From assembly GCA_963743425.1 (NCBI GenBank), contig CAVUPU010000009.1:806001-870000 (forward strand): a stretch of DNA of 64,000 nt. Direction: 5' to 3'. Source of the DNA: JAJVID01 sp963743425 (lineage in GTDB: Bacteria; Acidobacteriota; Blastocatellia; RBC074). How positions within the stretch are numbered: the stretch's first letter is position 1; the number at the start of each line of letters is the position of its first letter. Under the pieces are notes generated by a model. The model was not told where the DNA came from and did not search any database. It saw only the letters and a program-made list of their open reading frames with translations. Shown here in pieces: positions 8,462 through 17,427 of the stretch. A program made the position numbers and the translations under genes.

Positions 8462-11260
8462 TCACTCGTCGTGTCGCAACGCGATGATCGGAGCGACTTT
8501 GGTCGCGCGCCGGGCGGGCAGATACGTCGCCAGCAGCGCAACCAGGGTCAGGCAGAGAGAAACACCGCAGAAGGCCAGCGGATCGAAGGGGCTTAGATCA
8601 ACCAGCACGACAGTCAGCAGGCGCGCGACTGCCGCGCCGCCCAGCAAGCCCAGCAGTATGCCAGGGCCGATCAGGCGCATCCCCTGTTTGAGAAACAACG
8701 CCAGGATGTCACGCGGTTCAGCGCCCAGAGCCACGCGGACGCCGATTTCGCGCGTGCGTTGCGTCACGACGAACGACATCACACCGTATAACCCGATGGA
8801 CGCCAGCGACAGCGCTGCGAGGCCCAATACCAGCGCGACGTTGGCGGCGATGCGAAAGGGCATGGTCTGCAAATTCAGCCATTCCGTCGTGGGCTTCATC
8901 GTCAGAGTGGCGCCCGGATTCAGCGCGGCTATTTCCGCACGGACGGCGCCCATCACGCGATTCGCGTCCGTTCGCGTGCGCGCCAGCAAGTATTGGCCAG
9001 AAGGATTGCCAGGGCTGAGCGGCAGATAAATTAGAGGATCGGCGCCCCGGAAGATCAGGCCGGTGATGGTATCGCGCGCGACGCCGATCACTTGATAAAC
9101 GGGAAAACTCGCAGGCGACGCGGCGCTTCCTGTCGGCGGCGATGCGACGGGCTTAATCTCTCCCGCTTCAATGCCGATCGATTGCCCCAGGACCTGACCG
9201 AGGTCATTGAATTGCGGCCATATTTTGCGCGCCGCCGCCGCGCTTACGACGGCGACGCGGGCGCCGCCATTCGCTTCCTGTTCGGTAAAGTTCCGGCCAC
9301 TCAACATCGGAACGCCAAGCGTTTCAAGATGGCTCGGCGAGACAAAAACGTAACTGGCATTCAACAAATGCGCCTGGTCTGTCTGTCCGGGTAGCGCAAT
9401 GGCGCTCCCTGGCGCCTGACCGGACAACGGCGCGCTCGAGACGCGGCTGACCGATTGCACGCCGGGCAAAGCGCGCAGGCGTGTTTCAAGCTGCTGGCGC
9501 AAGGTTTCCGTCTGCTGCCTCCTGGAATATCCCAGCTCAACGTCAAGGGCAAAAAGCCGCGTTGTTTCAAAGCCCGTGTCAATCTTTTGCAGCTTTTGCA
9601 GATTGCGGACGAGCAATCCGGCGCTGACCAGCAACACCAACGAGAAAGCCAGTTGCATAACAATCAGGGCATTGCGCAAACGCGACTGGCTGAGACGCTC
9701 GCCGAAAATGGAGCCTTCGCCTTTCAGCGCCGATGTCAGACTGGGGCGTGAAGCCTGTAACGCGGGCGCCAGCCCCGCCGACAGCCCCGCGAGCAGCGCC
9801 ATCAACAGCGTAAAGCCAAAGACGCGATAATCCGGTTCCAGATCGATCGCCAGCGAAGCCAGGAATGCGCTCGGAACCGCGAATTGCGAGAGGAACACCG
9901 GATACAACACATTCAGCGCCCACCACGCCAACAATAAGCCTAGCGCCCCCCCGGCGGCCCCGACCAAAACGCTTTCCGTCAGCAATTGGCGAATAATGCG
10001 TTGGCGCGTCGCGCCCAGCGCCAGCCGCGCGGCGATTTCTTTTTGTCGTTTGGCCGCGCGCGCCAGCATCAGGTTGGCGACGTTGGCGCAGGCGATCAAC
10101 AACACCAGTCCCACCGAAATCGGCAGGATCAGAAATATCTGTCCCTCCCCTTCATCTCCATCCGCCGAAGCAAAGCTGGGCGCGCTTTTCAATTGAACGG
10201 CAGCCTTGCGATTTTCACCGGGATATTCACGCGCCAGTTGTTCTGTCAGGGCGTTCAGTTCCGACTGCGCTTGCGCCGCGCTTACGCCCGGTTTCATTCG
10301 TCCCCAGAGGTCAAAAGAATAGGCGTTGCGATTTGTATGCCAGCTTGACGATTGTGATTGAGTCGCTTCACTCAGCGCATCACTCATCATCAATGGTACC
10401 CAGAAGGCGGGCCGGTTCGGCGTGGTTCCGATGAATTCTTTGGCCGTCACGCCCACGATGACGAACGGCTGCCCCGAAAGCCTGATGGTTTGTCCGATCA
10501 CCTGTGGATCGCTCTTGAACGACCGCTCCCAAAAATAATGGCTCATCACGACTACCGGACTCGCGCCGGGCGCTCGCTCTTCTTCGGGCAAAAAACCGCG
10601 TCCCAGCGCCATATTCGCGCCGAACAGGGAAAAGTAATTGGACGACACCAACTGGCAGTTAACATAGCCGAACTCTTCTTTCTCTGACTGCGCCTCGTCC
10701 TGTTTCGCGCGTTCGATACCCAACGTGGCGCCCTCCTCGCTCATCAGCGCCAATCCGGCCATCGTCTGCGTCCGCGCGGAATAATCCTGATAATCCGGAT
10801 AAGAAAACCGCTTCTGCGGGATGCCCCGAACTGCCACAATGCTGTCCACGTCTTTTAAGGGGAGCGGCTTTAGCGCCAGGGCGTTGAAGACCGTAAACAT
10901 CGCAGTGTTCACGCCAATTCCCAAGGCCAGCGTCAGTATGACGACGGCGCTAAACCCTGGCTGCTTGAGCAACATTCGCGCGCCGAAGCGCAGGTCTTGA
11001 AACATCTCATCCTCCATTCTGCGTGGTTGTAACAACAGCGCATCCCAAAAAGCGCCGAGACTGCGCCGCAGCAGATCAAGTTTGTTGCGCCAGTCGAGCC
11101 TGTCCCACTCGGCCAGCATTTCTTCGCGATACTGCAACTCAGCTTCCCACTCCTGCCGCCAATCGTCGCGCAATCGTCGCGGCACGATCACGCCGACCAC
11201 GCGGATCAGCCAGAGATGCGGTCTTGAAAGACGCTGGTTGTGATGTTCTTGTCCCGGCAT
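8462..11260 (-). CDS. ADOP-type MacB/FtsX permease (932 aa)
   Basis: Leader residues 8-90 (RPHLWLIRVVG, WRQEWEAELQYREEM, MEDEMFQDLRFGAR), then a duplicated MacB-core/FtsX architecture with the FtsX signatures LMLARAAKRQKEIAARLALGA and TREIGVRVALGAEPRDI and the tail ATKVAPIIALRHDE. It is the first permease of the operon: its start is four bases after the padR stop. It is the most divergent ADOP here, with a longer first periplasmic core. By analogy with other PadR-ADOP pairs, PadR probably represses it. Confidence 0.92.
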   Translation of the reverse strand: MPGQEHHNQRLSRPHLWLIRVVGVIVPRRLRDDWRQEWEAELQYREEMLAEWDRLDWRNKLDLLRRSLGAFWDALLLQPRRMEDEMFQDLRFGARMLLKQPGFSAVVILTLALGIGVNTAMFTVFNALALKPLPLKDVDSIVAVRGIPQKRFSYPDYQDYSARTQTMAGLALMSEEGATLGIERAKQDEAQSEKEEFGYVNCQLVSSNYFSLFGANMALGRGFLPEEERAPGASPVVVMSHYFWERSFKSDPQVIGQTIRLSGQPFVIVGVTAKEFIGTTPNRPAFWVPLMMSDALSEATQSQSSSWHTNRNAYSFDLWGRMKPGVSAAQAQSELNALTEQLAREYPGENRKAAVQLKSAPSFASADGDEGEGQIFLILPISVGLVLLIACANVANLMLARAAKRQKEIAARLALGATRQRIIRQLLTESVLVGAAGGALGLLLAWWALNVLYPVFLSQFAVPSAFLASLAIDLEPDYRVFGFTLLMALLAGLSAGLAPALQASRPSLTSALKGEGSIFGERLSQSRLRNALIVMQLAFSLVLLVSAGLLVRNLQKLQKIDTGFETTRLFALDVELGYSRRQQTETLRQQLETRLRALPGVQSVSRVSSAPLSGQAPGSAIALPGQTDQAHLLNASYVFVSPSHLETLGVPMLSGRNFTEQEANGGARVAVVSAAAARKIWPQFNDLGQVLGQSIGIEAGEIKPVASPPTGSAASPASFPVYQVIGVARDTITGLIFRGADPLIYLPLSPGNPSGQYLLARTRTDANRVMGAVRAEIAALNPGATLTMKPTTEWLNLQTMPFRIAANVALVLGLAALSLASIGLYGVMSFVVTQRTREIGVRVALGAEPRDILALFLKQGMRLIGPGILLGLLGGAAVARLLTVVLVDLSPFDPLAFCGVSLCLTLVALLATYLPARRATKVAPIIALRHDE

Positions 11261-11264
11261 AGCT

Positions 11265-11594
11265 TCATTGAGCGCGCGACGGTTTCGGTTTGGGGGCGGG
11301 ATGCGCCTGAGTCTGTTCTAGAAGGCGGTATCGCTTGACCGCTTCGGCCAGCGCCTCTTTGCCTTCTTTCGTCAATTCGTAATATTTGCGCGGCGGGCGC
11401 TGCGCCGCTTGCGCGATCGCATGCTTTTCCCACTTCGATTCGACATAGCCAGACTCCTCCAGCCGCCTGAGCGCCGGATAGACAGTGCCGCTCGGCAGCC
11501 CAGTCACGTCCATAATGTCGAAGCCGTACTGATAGCCGTTGTCTAGCGCCTGCAAAATGGCTGCTACGGTGAATGAAAGATAGTTTTGGCCCAT
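11265..11594 (-). CDS. PadR-family transcriptional regulator
   Basis: 109 aa. PadR winged helix: LSFTVAAILQALDNGYQYGFDIMDVTGLPSGTVYPALRRLEESGYVESKW, followed by PRKYYELTKEGKEAL (the wing) and a short C-terminal helix, ending in a Pro/Lys-rich tail. This one-domain form is typical of regulators encoded just before ADOP permeases. Ribosome-binding site AGGAGG is six bases before the ATG. It is first in the transcript and lies four bases before the ADOP gene. A TGTA-N8-TACA palindrome overlaps its own -10 element, which suggests autorepression. Confidence 0.93.
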   Translation of the reverse strand: MGQNYLSFTVAAILQALDNGYQYGFDIMDVTGLPSGTVYPALRRLEESGYVESKWEKHAIAQAAQRPPRKYYELTKEGKEALAEAVKRYRLLEQTQAHPAPKPKPSRAQ

Positions 11595-11630
11595 ATTGCC
11601 TCCTGCGATTGAATTGTGTTGTATTCTGCT

Positions 11631-11658
11631 TGTATAGCGTTCTACATAGGTCAGTCAA
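11631..11658 (-). promoter_or_regulatory. padR-ADOP operon promoter and PadR-like operator
   Basis: On the minus strand TTGACT (11658-11653), a 16-base spacer and TATACA (11636-11631) form a sigma-70-like promoter. The inverted repeat TGTA-N8-TACA at 11631-11646 covers the -10 element. PadR family operators commonly have half-sites of the ATGT/ACAT type spaced by about 8 bp, so this is the likely autoregulatory site. Confidence 0.6.
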
Positions 11659-11755
11659 TGATTACGGCGGGAAAATCGGCTGAAAAAGTGATTTTATCGG
11701 GAGATTGTGGGATTTGAGTGCAGGCGATTGGAAATCAGACAGGATGTTGGACAGG

Positions 11756-11871
11756 GAGCGGGATTGCGGATTGCGGATTTATGAGTCTGTTCAACCGCGG
11801 ACTCAAAATCGAGACTGATAGTTTTATCAATCCGCAATCCGCAATCCGCAATCCGCAATCCGCAATCCGCT
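11756..11871. repeat. Hairpin with a 7-base tandem array (AATCCGC x6)
   Basis: Left arm 11762-11779 holds ATTGCGGATTGCGGATT; the right arm 11829-11870 is six head-to-tail copies of AATCCGC, complementary to it. The copy number is unequal between arms, which suggests slippage. It lies immediately after the stop of the secreted protein gene at 11875 and may act as its terminator. Confidence 0.8.
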
Positions 11872-11874
11872 AAT

Positions 11875-12339
11875 CTACTGTTTCTCGAAGACCACTGTGT
11901 CTTCTGTCTGATTGCCCTCTCTTGATTGCGTGACCACCTTCGTGATCGTTTTGCCGTCGGCCGAGAGCGTGATCTTGCGTTTGAAGAAGCCGCCTTCCGA
12001 TTTAAATTCGATCACCAGGGCGGCGCCTTCCCATTTGGCGCTGGTCTTCGCCGTTCGGCCCATAACTTCCTGCTCCGTCTCCTTGCCGTCGGTGGTGTAT
12101 TTGGCTTGAAACGAACGCTCGCCGTCCGGAGTGGACATCTTCCAATCCTCCACGAACGCCGGTTCTTTATGATCTACTTTGATCAAGAGGTTGTCCGGGC
12201 CGCCATCTGCGAATTTGCTCTTTTCCCGATTCATTTTCCACGAGCCGCTGAAATCGGGTTTGGTTTGCGCCGCAGCGATTGAAGCGCAGAGACAGACGAT
12301 TACGGCGATCATCAGCGCCACGCCGGTTCTGGATTTCAT
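11875..12339 (-). CDS. Secreted lipocalin-like small protein
   Basis: 154 aa. Signal peptide at 1-25 (hydrophobic ALMIAVIVCLCASIAAA, cleavage probably before QTKPD). The mature part starts PDFSGSWKMNREKSKF, a pattern I associate with small periplasmic beta-barrel proteins common in Acidobacteria, and continues with alternating strands (KITLSADGKTITKVV, EDTVVFEKQ). No catalytic motif is visible. A purine-rich GGGAGGAA precedes the ATG. Single-gene unit. Function unknown; binding of a small hydrophobic ligand is a guess from the fold-like pattern. Confidence 0.75.
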   Translation of the reverse strand: MKSRTGVALMIAVIVCLCASIAAAQTKPDFSGSWKMNREKSKFADGGPDNLLIKVDHKEPAFVEDWKMSTPDGERSFQAKYTTDGKETEQEVMGRTAKTSAKWEGAALVIEFKSEGGFFKRKITLSADGKTITKVVTQSREGNQTEDTVVFEKQ

Positions 12340-12757
12340 GGGTTCCTCCCTGGTTGAAAGTCAGTTGAAAGGTTGATTTTGAAGTTGCGATGGGATAACG
12401 AAGTATGGAAAGGGATGGTTCGGAGTATTTGGAGCGACTTCCGATAAAACGAGGCGTGAACCGCGATGCCCTTGTGGCTGAAAATGAGCCGGAAAGAAAA
12501 TGGAATAAATATTTTCGAGTTGATCGCGCGCGCTTCACGAGGCGGCGCTAAATCTGAATAATATGATCTCCGTCACTTATAAGTTGTGAAGCGGTAGAAA
12601 AAACGAAAGCTCCCAGCCTCCCCCAAAGATCCTTGCCTACGCGCGCCGGGACTTCGGTCGAAGCCCATTTAACGAGGTTTCCGACCGGCGAGGATGCGCG
12701 CGTTACCTGATTCCCAAGGAGTCGTTCATCTCGCAGTGGACGACGCCTGGAAACAAT
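12340..12757. other. Intergenic stretch without a recognisable gene
   Basis: Between the secreted-protein gene and the queuosine-precursor transporter. Codons 12596-12770 on the plus strand are open and read, near the end, RYLIPKESFISQWTTPG, but there is no plausible start codon and I do not recognise the peptide, so no gene is called. I looked for a preQ1 riboswitch because of the downstream transporter and saw no convincing one. Confidence 0.4.
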
Positions 12758-12840
12758 GAAGATGTTTAGAGTCCCGCCTTCAGGCGGTCAGGCTCGATGA
12801 TCCACGCCAACCGCCTGAAGGCGGGACTCTAAACATCTTC
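12758..12840. repeat. Palindromic repeat
   Basis: Perfect 31-base arms 12758-12788 and 12810-12840 (core AGAGTCCCGCCTTCAGGCGG). Its right arm ends one base before the ribosome-binding site of the downstream gene (GAGGAG at 12842). It could therefore influence translation of that gene. Confidence 0.9.
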
Positions 12841-12855
12841 CGAGGAGATCACCGA

Positions 12856-13566
12856 TTGGAAAATATCGACGCCTCTCTCCGGTCGCGCCGAGTCTACAAG
12901 TACTACGATCTGGTAATGGCCGCGTTTGTCACTGTGCTGCTTTGTTCGGGCATCATCGGGGTGCAAAAGAGAAGCGTCTTCTTCGGCCAACAGTTCGGCA
13001 CGGCAATATTATTTTTTCCGCTGAGCTATCTGTTCGGCGACATATTAACTGAAGTCTACGGCTACGCGCGTTCGCGGCGGGTGATCTGGGCGGGTTTTGG
13101 CGCGTTGATCTTCGCGGCGTTTATGAGCTGGGTCGTGGTCAAAATCCCGCCCGCCCCCGATTGGCCTCATCAGCAGTCATACGAGGTTATCTTCGGCTCC
13201 ACGCCCCGGATCGTCTTCGCGTCGTTTGTCGCGTTCTGGGCAGGCGAGTTCACGAACTCGTTCGTGTTGGCGAAGATGAAGGTCTTCACCAAGGGGCGTT
13301 ATCTCTGGACGCGCACCATCGGTTCGACGATTGCCGGCGAGATCGTTGATTCCATGCTTTTTTACCCGCTGGCTTTTCTCGGCGCCGAAGGTTGGACGAC
13401 CGCGCTGGTCATCCAGGTCACGCTCTTCAACTACACCGCGAAAGTCCTGGTCGAGGTGATCGCCACGCCGCTCACTTATAGGATAGTAAATTTCCTGAAG
13501 CGGGTGGAGAAAGAGGATTATTACGACCGCGAAACCAACTTCAATCCATTTACGCTCGAAACCTGA
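12856..13566 (+). CDS. yhhQ: Queuosine precursor transporter (YhhQ/VUT family)
   Basis: 236 aa with about six membrane segments. TTG start at 12856, preceded at eight bases by GAGGAG. Family features: YYDLVMAAFVTVLLCSGIIGVQK (helix 1), FFPLSYLFGDILTEVYGYARSRRVIW (helix 2 with the acidic D-E-x-Y-G motif), GEFTNSFVLAKMKV, RTIGSTIAGEIVDSMLFYPLAFLG, and a final helix with FNYTAKVLVEVIATPL. YhhQ imports preQ0/preQ1 for tRNA queuosine synthesis. No queuosine gene is adjacent. Confidence 0.9.
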   Translation: MENIDASLRSRRVYKYYDLVMAAFVTVLLCSGIIGVQKRSVFFGQQFGTAILFFPLSYLFGDILTEVYGYARSRRVIWAGFGALIFAAFMSWVVVKIPPAPDWPHQQSYEVIFGSTPRIVFASFVAFWAGEFTNSFVLAKMKVFTKGRYLWTRTIGSTIAGEIVDSMLFYPLAFLGAEGWTTALVIQVTLFNYTAKVLVEVIATPLTYRIVNFLKRVEKEDYYDRETNFNPFTLET

Positions 13567-13604
13567 TCGGGCGATCTGACGTTTTAGCTTGTAGTCCACG
13601 AAAC

Positions 13605-13686
13605 ATCAGTACCGCGAGCGGTAGCGAGCATGGCTCCCAGATAGGCTGTTGATTGGACCACGCTCGCTACCGCTCGCGGTACTGAT
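13605..13686. repeat. Palindrome, family P1 (copy 1)
   Basis: Arms begin ATCAGTACCGCGAGCGGTAG and end with its reverse complement, with a 26-28 base variable loop. Three more copies with nearly identical arms lie at 23758-23841, 27255-27325 and 42911-42983. Confidence 0.92.
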
Positions 13687-13713
13687 CCGAAATTAATCCA
13701 AGGCAGAAAAACC

Positions 13714-14805
13714 ATGAATGCAATCGCAACCGCCGACATGCAGGCGAAGATGAATGCTGTCAGGGAGAAGCTCGACGCGCACGTGCGGGAGATTGTCGAG
13801 TGGCATTTCAATCCCGAAACTGGAACGCCCTTCTGGCTCGAACGGGCGAAAAGTTTGGATTTCGATCCACGCAAAGACATTCGGACCTATGACGACCTGG
13901 ACAGGTTCGGCTTTTTCCAGGACGAGTGGCTGCGCGGAGGCCCCCTGCGTCGCTGGGTTCCGAAAGGACTGGACGGCAAGCCGGTCTACGTGTTCGAAAC
14001 CGGCGGCAGCACGGGCGTGCCCAAATCACGCATCGCTTCGGAAGACTTCCGCATTGATTATGAGATGTTCAGCGAGACGCTGCCCGATGAATATTTCCCG
14101 AAAGGCGCCGATTGGCTCATGCTGGGGCCGAGCGGGCCGCGCCGTCTGCGGCTGGCCGTCGAACATCTGGCCCAGCATCGCGGCGGCATCAGCTTCTGCG
14201 TCAACCTCGACCCGCGCTGGGTGATCAAGCTGGTCAAGGCCGGTGAGACGCGGATGATGGAGCGATACAAACAGCACGTCATTGACCAGGGCGTCACGAT
14301 TTTGAAAGCTCACCCGAACATCAAATGCCTCTTCGCCACGCCTAAGCTGCTCGAAGCCCTGTGCGAGAAGGTGTCGCTGAAGAAGATGGGAATCACGGGC
14401 GTCTTTTGCGGCGGAACCGAAATGACGCCGCAATTCCACCGCCTCGCCATCGAAGAGTTGATGGAGGGCGCCTATTTCGCCCCGGTCTACGGCAACACGC
14501 TGATGGGATTGGGCACGCACAAACCGTTCGACCCGGCGGACGACTACGCGATCATATATTATCCGCCCAGCCCGCGCGCGATGATCGAAGTGGTTGACCC
14601 CGACGAGCCGGCGAAGATCGTCGATTACGGACAGACCGGGCGCGTGCGGTTGACGACTCTGACGAAGGAATTCTTCATGCCGCGTTTCCTGGAGCGCGAC
14701 GAATGCGAGCGCGAACGGCCTTGCGAGAAATACCCCTGGGACGGCGTGCGCAACGTCAGACCGTTCTCGCGGTTCCAGACGACGGTCATCGAAGGTGTCT
14801 ATTGA
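13714..14805 (+). CDS. PaaK-like adenylate-forming enzyme (phenylacetate-CoA ligase family)
   Basis: 363 aa, shorter than classical PaaK (about 430). The AMP-binding P-loop-like motif TGGSTGVPKS is at about 97-106. The middle region LMLGPSGPRRLRLAVEHLA, the motif GITGVFCGGTEMTPQFHRLA near 230 and VYGNTLMGLGTH near 260 fit the acyl-adenylating core with the A5-like (Y)G-T/N motif. The family activates a carboxylate with ATP, usually to make a CoA thioester or to load a carrier protein. The normal C-terminal hinge subdomain seems reduced. Substrate cannot be told; no pathway neighbours are present. Confidence 0.75.
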   Translation: MNAIATADMQAKMNAVREKLDAHVREIVEWHFNPETGTPFWLERAKSLDFDPRKDIRTYDDLDRFGFFQDEWLRGGPLRRWVPKGLDGKPVYVFETGGSTGVPKSRIASEDFRIDYEMFSETLPDEYFPKGADWLMLGPSGPRRLRLAVEHLAQHRGGISFCVNLDPRWVIKLVKAGETRMMERYKQHVIDQGVTILKAHPNIKCLFATPKLLEALCEKVSLKKMGITGVFCGGTEMTPQFHRLAIEELMEGAYFAPVYGNTLMGLGTHKPFDPADDYAIIYYPPSPRAMIEVVDPDEPAKIVDYGQTGRVRLTTLTKEFFMPRFLERDECERERPCEKYPWDGVRNVRPFSRFQTTVIEGVY

Positions 14806-14815
14806 GAACGAATGA

Positions 14816-14899
14816 AAAATCAACCACGAAGAAACGAAGAGCGCGAAGATTTTTTTCTGTTCTTTCTTCGTGCTCTTCGTCTCTTTGTGGTTGATTTTT
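14816..14899. repeat. Palindrome, family P2 (copy 1)
   Basis: Arms of 35 bases start AAAAATCAACCACGAAGAAA and end with the complement (GTGGTTGATTTTT). Another copy is at 46796-46878 and an isolated half-arm (TTCGTGGTTGATTTTCC) at 21967-21983. The element ends just before the AAGGAGA ribosome-binding site of the next gene. Confidence 0.9.
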
Positions 14900-14912
14900 G
14901 GGGAAGGAGACT

Positions 14913-16148
14913 ATGCCGCACAGGAAAACACTGTCACTCCTGTTTGCCGCAGTCGCCGCGATTCAGACCGCTTCAGCGCAGGATTGGGCGCAGTGGCGCG
15001 GCCCGAATCGCGACGGCGTGGTCAAGGACTTCGTAGCGCCAGCCCAATGGCCTGAGAAGCTGAAGCTGATCTGGAAGACCGAGGTCGGCTCGGGCTATTC
15101 ATCGCCCATCGTTTCAAAAGACCGGGCCTGGATTCACGCGCGCAAGGGCGAAGAAGAGGTCGTCTCCTGCCTCGACCTGAAGACCGGCAAAATGCTTTGG
15201 AGCAAGAGCTACCCGGTCGCGTTCGCCAAAAACCAGTACGCCACAGAGATGGGCAAGGGGCCGCATTCGACTCCCGTGTTGTACGACGGCAAGCTCTACA
15301 CGCTGGGAGTGACGGCGATCCTCTCTTGCTTCGACGCCGCCACCGGCGAGCTGAAATGGCGTAGGGAATTCGGGGCGCCCGACACATCGAAGATGTTTTG
15401 CGGGACGGCCTTTTCGCCTGTCGTCGATCAGGGCAATCTGATCGTCTACGCCGGCGACGACATCAAAGGCGGCTCGATGTTCGCGCTCGATCCGGCCACT
15501 GGCAAGGAGCGATGGAAGTGGACGGGCGAAGGGCCGGGATACGCTTCGCCCATCGTCGTCGAGCTTGAAGGCGCGCGACAGATCGTCACGATGACCGACA
15601 AATCGGTCATCGGCGTCGAATCGAAGACCGGCAGGCTGCTCTGGCGAATGCCTTGGCCCGACGAGTGGAACGAGAACATCGTCACGCCGATTCTCTACAA
15701 AAACCTGCTGATCTTGTCCGGCGTCCGCAAAGGCACGATGGCCGTGCAGGTGGCGAAGAACGGCGCCGAATGGACAACGAAGCAGGTCTGGCATAATCCC
15801 GAAATAGCGATGTACATGAACTCGCCCGTGCTCGAAGGCGACCACCTCTTCGGGATGTCGTCGAAACGCAAGGGGCAGTATTTCTGCCTGGAAGCCGCGA
15901 CCGGCAAACTGTTGTGGACTACGGAAGGGCGCGAAGGATTCAACGCCGCGATCCTCAACGCGAAAGACGCGCTGCTGATCCTGACCAGCGACGCCAGCCT
16001 GATCGTGGCGAAGAAGAGCGCGAAAGGCTTCGAGCAGGTCGCGAAATATTCCGTGGCCGACAGCGCGACACACGCGCATCCCGTGGCGATGGGCAAAAGG
16101 ATTTTGGTCAAGGATGATGCTTCAATCGCTTTGTTAGCGTTTGAGTGA
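14913..16148 (+). CDS. Secreted PQQ-like beta-propeller protein
   Basis: 411 aa from the ATG at 14913, which follows AAGGAGA; the longer frame begins inside a palindrome. Signal peptide 1-24 (LSLLFAAVAAIQTASAQ). The mature part opens DWAQWRGPNRDGVV, the usual opening of outer-membrane or periplasmic PQQ-like propellers, and has repeated blade motifs such as DLKTGKMLW, DAATGELKW, DPATGKERW, EAATGKLLW. Paralogue of 48741-49985. Lacks obvious PQQ-binding quinoprotein residues, so probably a scaffold or binding propeller rather than a dehydrogenase. Confidence 0.85.
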   Translation: MPHRKTLSLLFAAVAAIQTASAQDWAQWRGPNRDGVVKDFVAPAQWPEKLKLIWKTEVGSGYSSPIVSKDRAWIHARKGEEEVVSCLDLKTGKMLWSKSYPVAFAKNQYATEMGKGPHSTPVLYDGKLYTLGVTAILSCFDAATGELKWRREFGAPDTSKMFCGTAFSPVVDQGNLIVYAGDDIKGGSMFALDPATGKERWKWTGEGPGYASPIVVELEGARQIVTMTDKSVIGVESKTGRLLWRMPWPDEWNENIVTPILYKNLLILSGVRKGTMAVQVAKNGAEWTTKQVWHNPEIAMYMNSPVLEGDHLFGMSSKRKGQYFCLEAATGKLLWTTEGREGFNAAILNAKDALLILTSDASLIVAKKSAKGFEQVAKYSVADSATHAHPVAMGKRILVKDDASIALLAFE

Positions 16149-16189
16149 GATGGAACGCTAAACAGATAGTACAATATCTTTAAGCAACA

Positions 16190-16647
16190 ATGATCCTTGC
16201 AGGAAGAAATCAGGTTGGCTTGAATGATGAGGAAATGGAGCGTTGCCTGCTGGCTTGGAAATTTTTATGTGGAGAGAAGGAGATGGAGCTTGTCATAGAT
16301 GAGGCTCATCGGCATTCTTCCCGTACGCGTTTCAACGAAACCAGCGGCAAGGTTCATTTGGGCGCGGATGTCAAACCCGGTAGAGGAATGGAAGCGAATT
16401 CGAGAATGTCAGTGCTTGCCTGAGGGCGCACGAATTGGCGCATGCGGAAAGATTTGAAATCGGATTCCAAAGGCCAATTGAATTTCCTGACAGCCTGATT
16501 GACGAAGCTGAAACCAGTCTGCATGCTTCCTTTATGCCAGTTTTGAGTTCGACAGAACGGGAAAATTTGGTTGCAGACGCAAGTGATCGTTTAATGCAAT
16601 GGTTTGAAGAGAGGTTCGCAGAGAAGCAGAAGGAGTTGGACGTATGA
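16190..16647 (+). pseudogene. HExxH putative metallopeptidase, broken by one frameshift
   Basis: Frame 1 (16190-16423) reads MILAGRNQVGLNDEEMERCL ... EANSRMSVLA and stops. Another frame takes over at about 16408 with CLRAHELAHAERFEIGF and continues to 16647. Joined, they give about 150 aa with an HELAH motif (HExxH, zinc-protease type) in a helix. One missing base near 16420-16426 explains the break. The stop overlaps the next start (ATGA), so the two genes are a translationally coupled pair. The region is near 48% GC, below the neighbours. It may be a real pseudogene, a sequencing error or, less likely, programmed frameshifting. Confidence 0.6.
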
Positions 16648-17300
16648 GAGTGGAGCCTTCGGGAGTTGTTTTTAGAGGCGTTTGCGACGTTCAAACCGAC
16701 AGATGCATAGCGCGGCAGCCGGCGCCAGTTACAGCCGTGTGGGAAACGCCGGGCCGCATGCAGGTGAACGTCTGTCGGCCTTGTCTAGAGGAGAAGGTGC
16801 GATTGGGCGAATGGGAAATACAAGGCGCAAAGATTACGAAGGGAGTTGATGTCGCGGTTTATTCACCGGGGAGAAATCTGCAACTGGTAGTCGAAGTTAA
16901 AAAAAGCCATGGCTTCAGGAGACCATCGCTAGAATGGGCGACTCAGATTCACCGTAATTTGCTCGTTCATTCAGGCATTCCCATAGCGCCATACTTTCTG
17001 CTGGCGCTCCTTCCGGACCGGCTTTACCTTTGGAAAGAGAGAGAGTCGGGTGATCCTGACAGATCCCCGGATTATGAGGTAGACGCGCGTGATATCCTGA
17101 AACCATCCTTCGATGAGCTTGTTTCGGCGCCAGAGGATGCAAGCCCACTACAACTGGAGAGGGTTATCACTTTGTGGCTGAAAGACGTGGTAAATTCAAA
17201 ACAACCGTTGGACGCCTCGCTCAGTTGGCTCTCCGATTCCGGGCTTTATGCCGCTCTGAAAGATGGTTCGGTCGAAATGACGAACAAAATCGCGGCGTAA
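16644..17300 (+). CDS. Putative PD-(D/E)XK nuclease-like protein
   Basis: 218 aa. The motif GVDVAVYSPGRNLQLVVEVKK (about residues 71-91) has the D ... E-x-K arrangement of the PD-(D/E)XK nuclease fold (Asp at about 73, EVK near 88-90). An N-terminal Cys pair and CRPCLEE could form a small zinc site. The C-terminal half is helical and unrecognised. It overlaps the HExxH gene by four bases and has AAGGAG eight bases before its ATG. A restriction-like or replication-associated nuclease role is inference; no methyltransferase lies beside it. Confidence 0.55.
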   Translation: MRVEPSGVVFRGVCDVQTDRCIARQPAPVTAVWETPGRMQVNVCRPCLEEKVRLGEWEIQGAKITKGVDVAVYSPGRNLQLVVEVKKSHGFRRPSLEWATQIHRNLLVHSGIPIAPYFLLALLPDRLYLWKERESGDPDRSPDYEVDARDILKPSFDELVSAPEDASPLQLERVITLWLKDVVNSKQPLDASLSWLSDSGLYAALKDGSVEMTNKIAA

Positions 17301-17427
17301 ATGCTAGTGCGCGAATATTTGTGGTCGCTTCCTTCTGAAGTTCAGGACAAAATAGCGCCAGTGAGCTAGCGAAATCACCGAATTCAAGCTGCGGCAATGT
17401 CAGGCCTAATCACGTTTGGTTTCTGGT

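Noticed and set aside
11829..11870. Six AATCCGC repeats considered as a CRISPR array
   Set aside because: Seven-base units with no spacers; part of a palindrome.
12540..12757. PreQ1 riboswitch before the queuosine transporter gene
   Set aside because: I could not find the conserved core or pseudoknot sequence with confidence.
17301..17369. 22-codon ORF starting MLVREYLWSL after the PD-(D/E)XK-like gene
   Set aside because: Very short, no ribosome-binding site of its own and no family.
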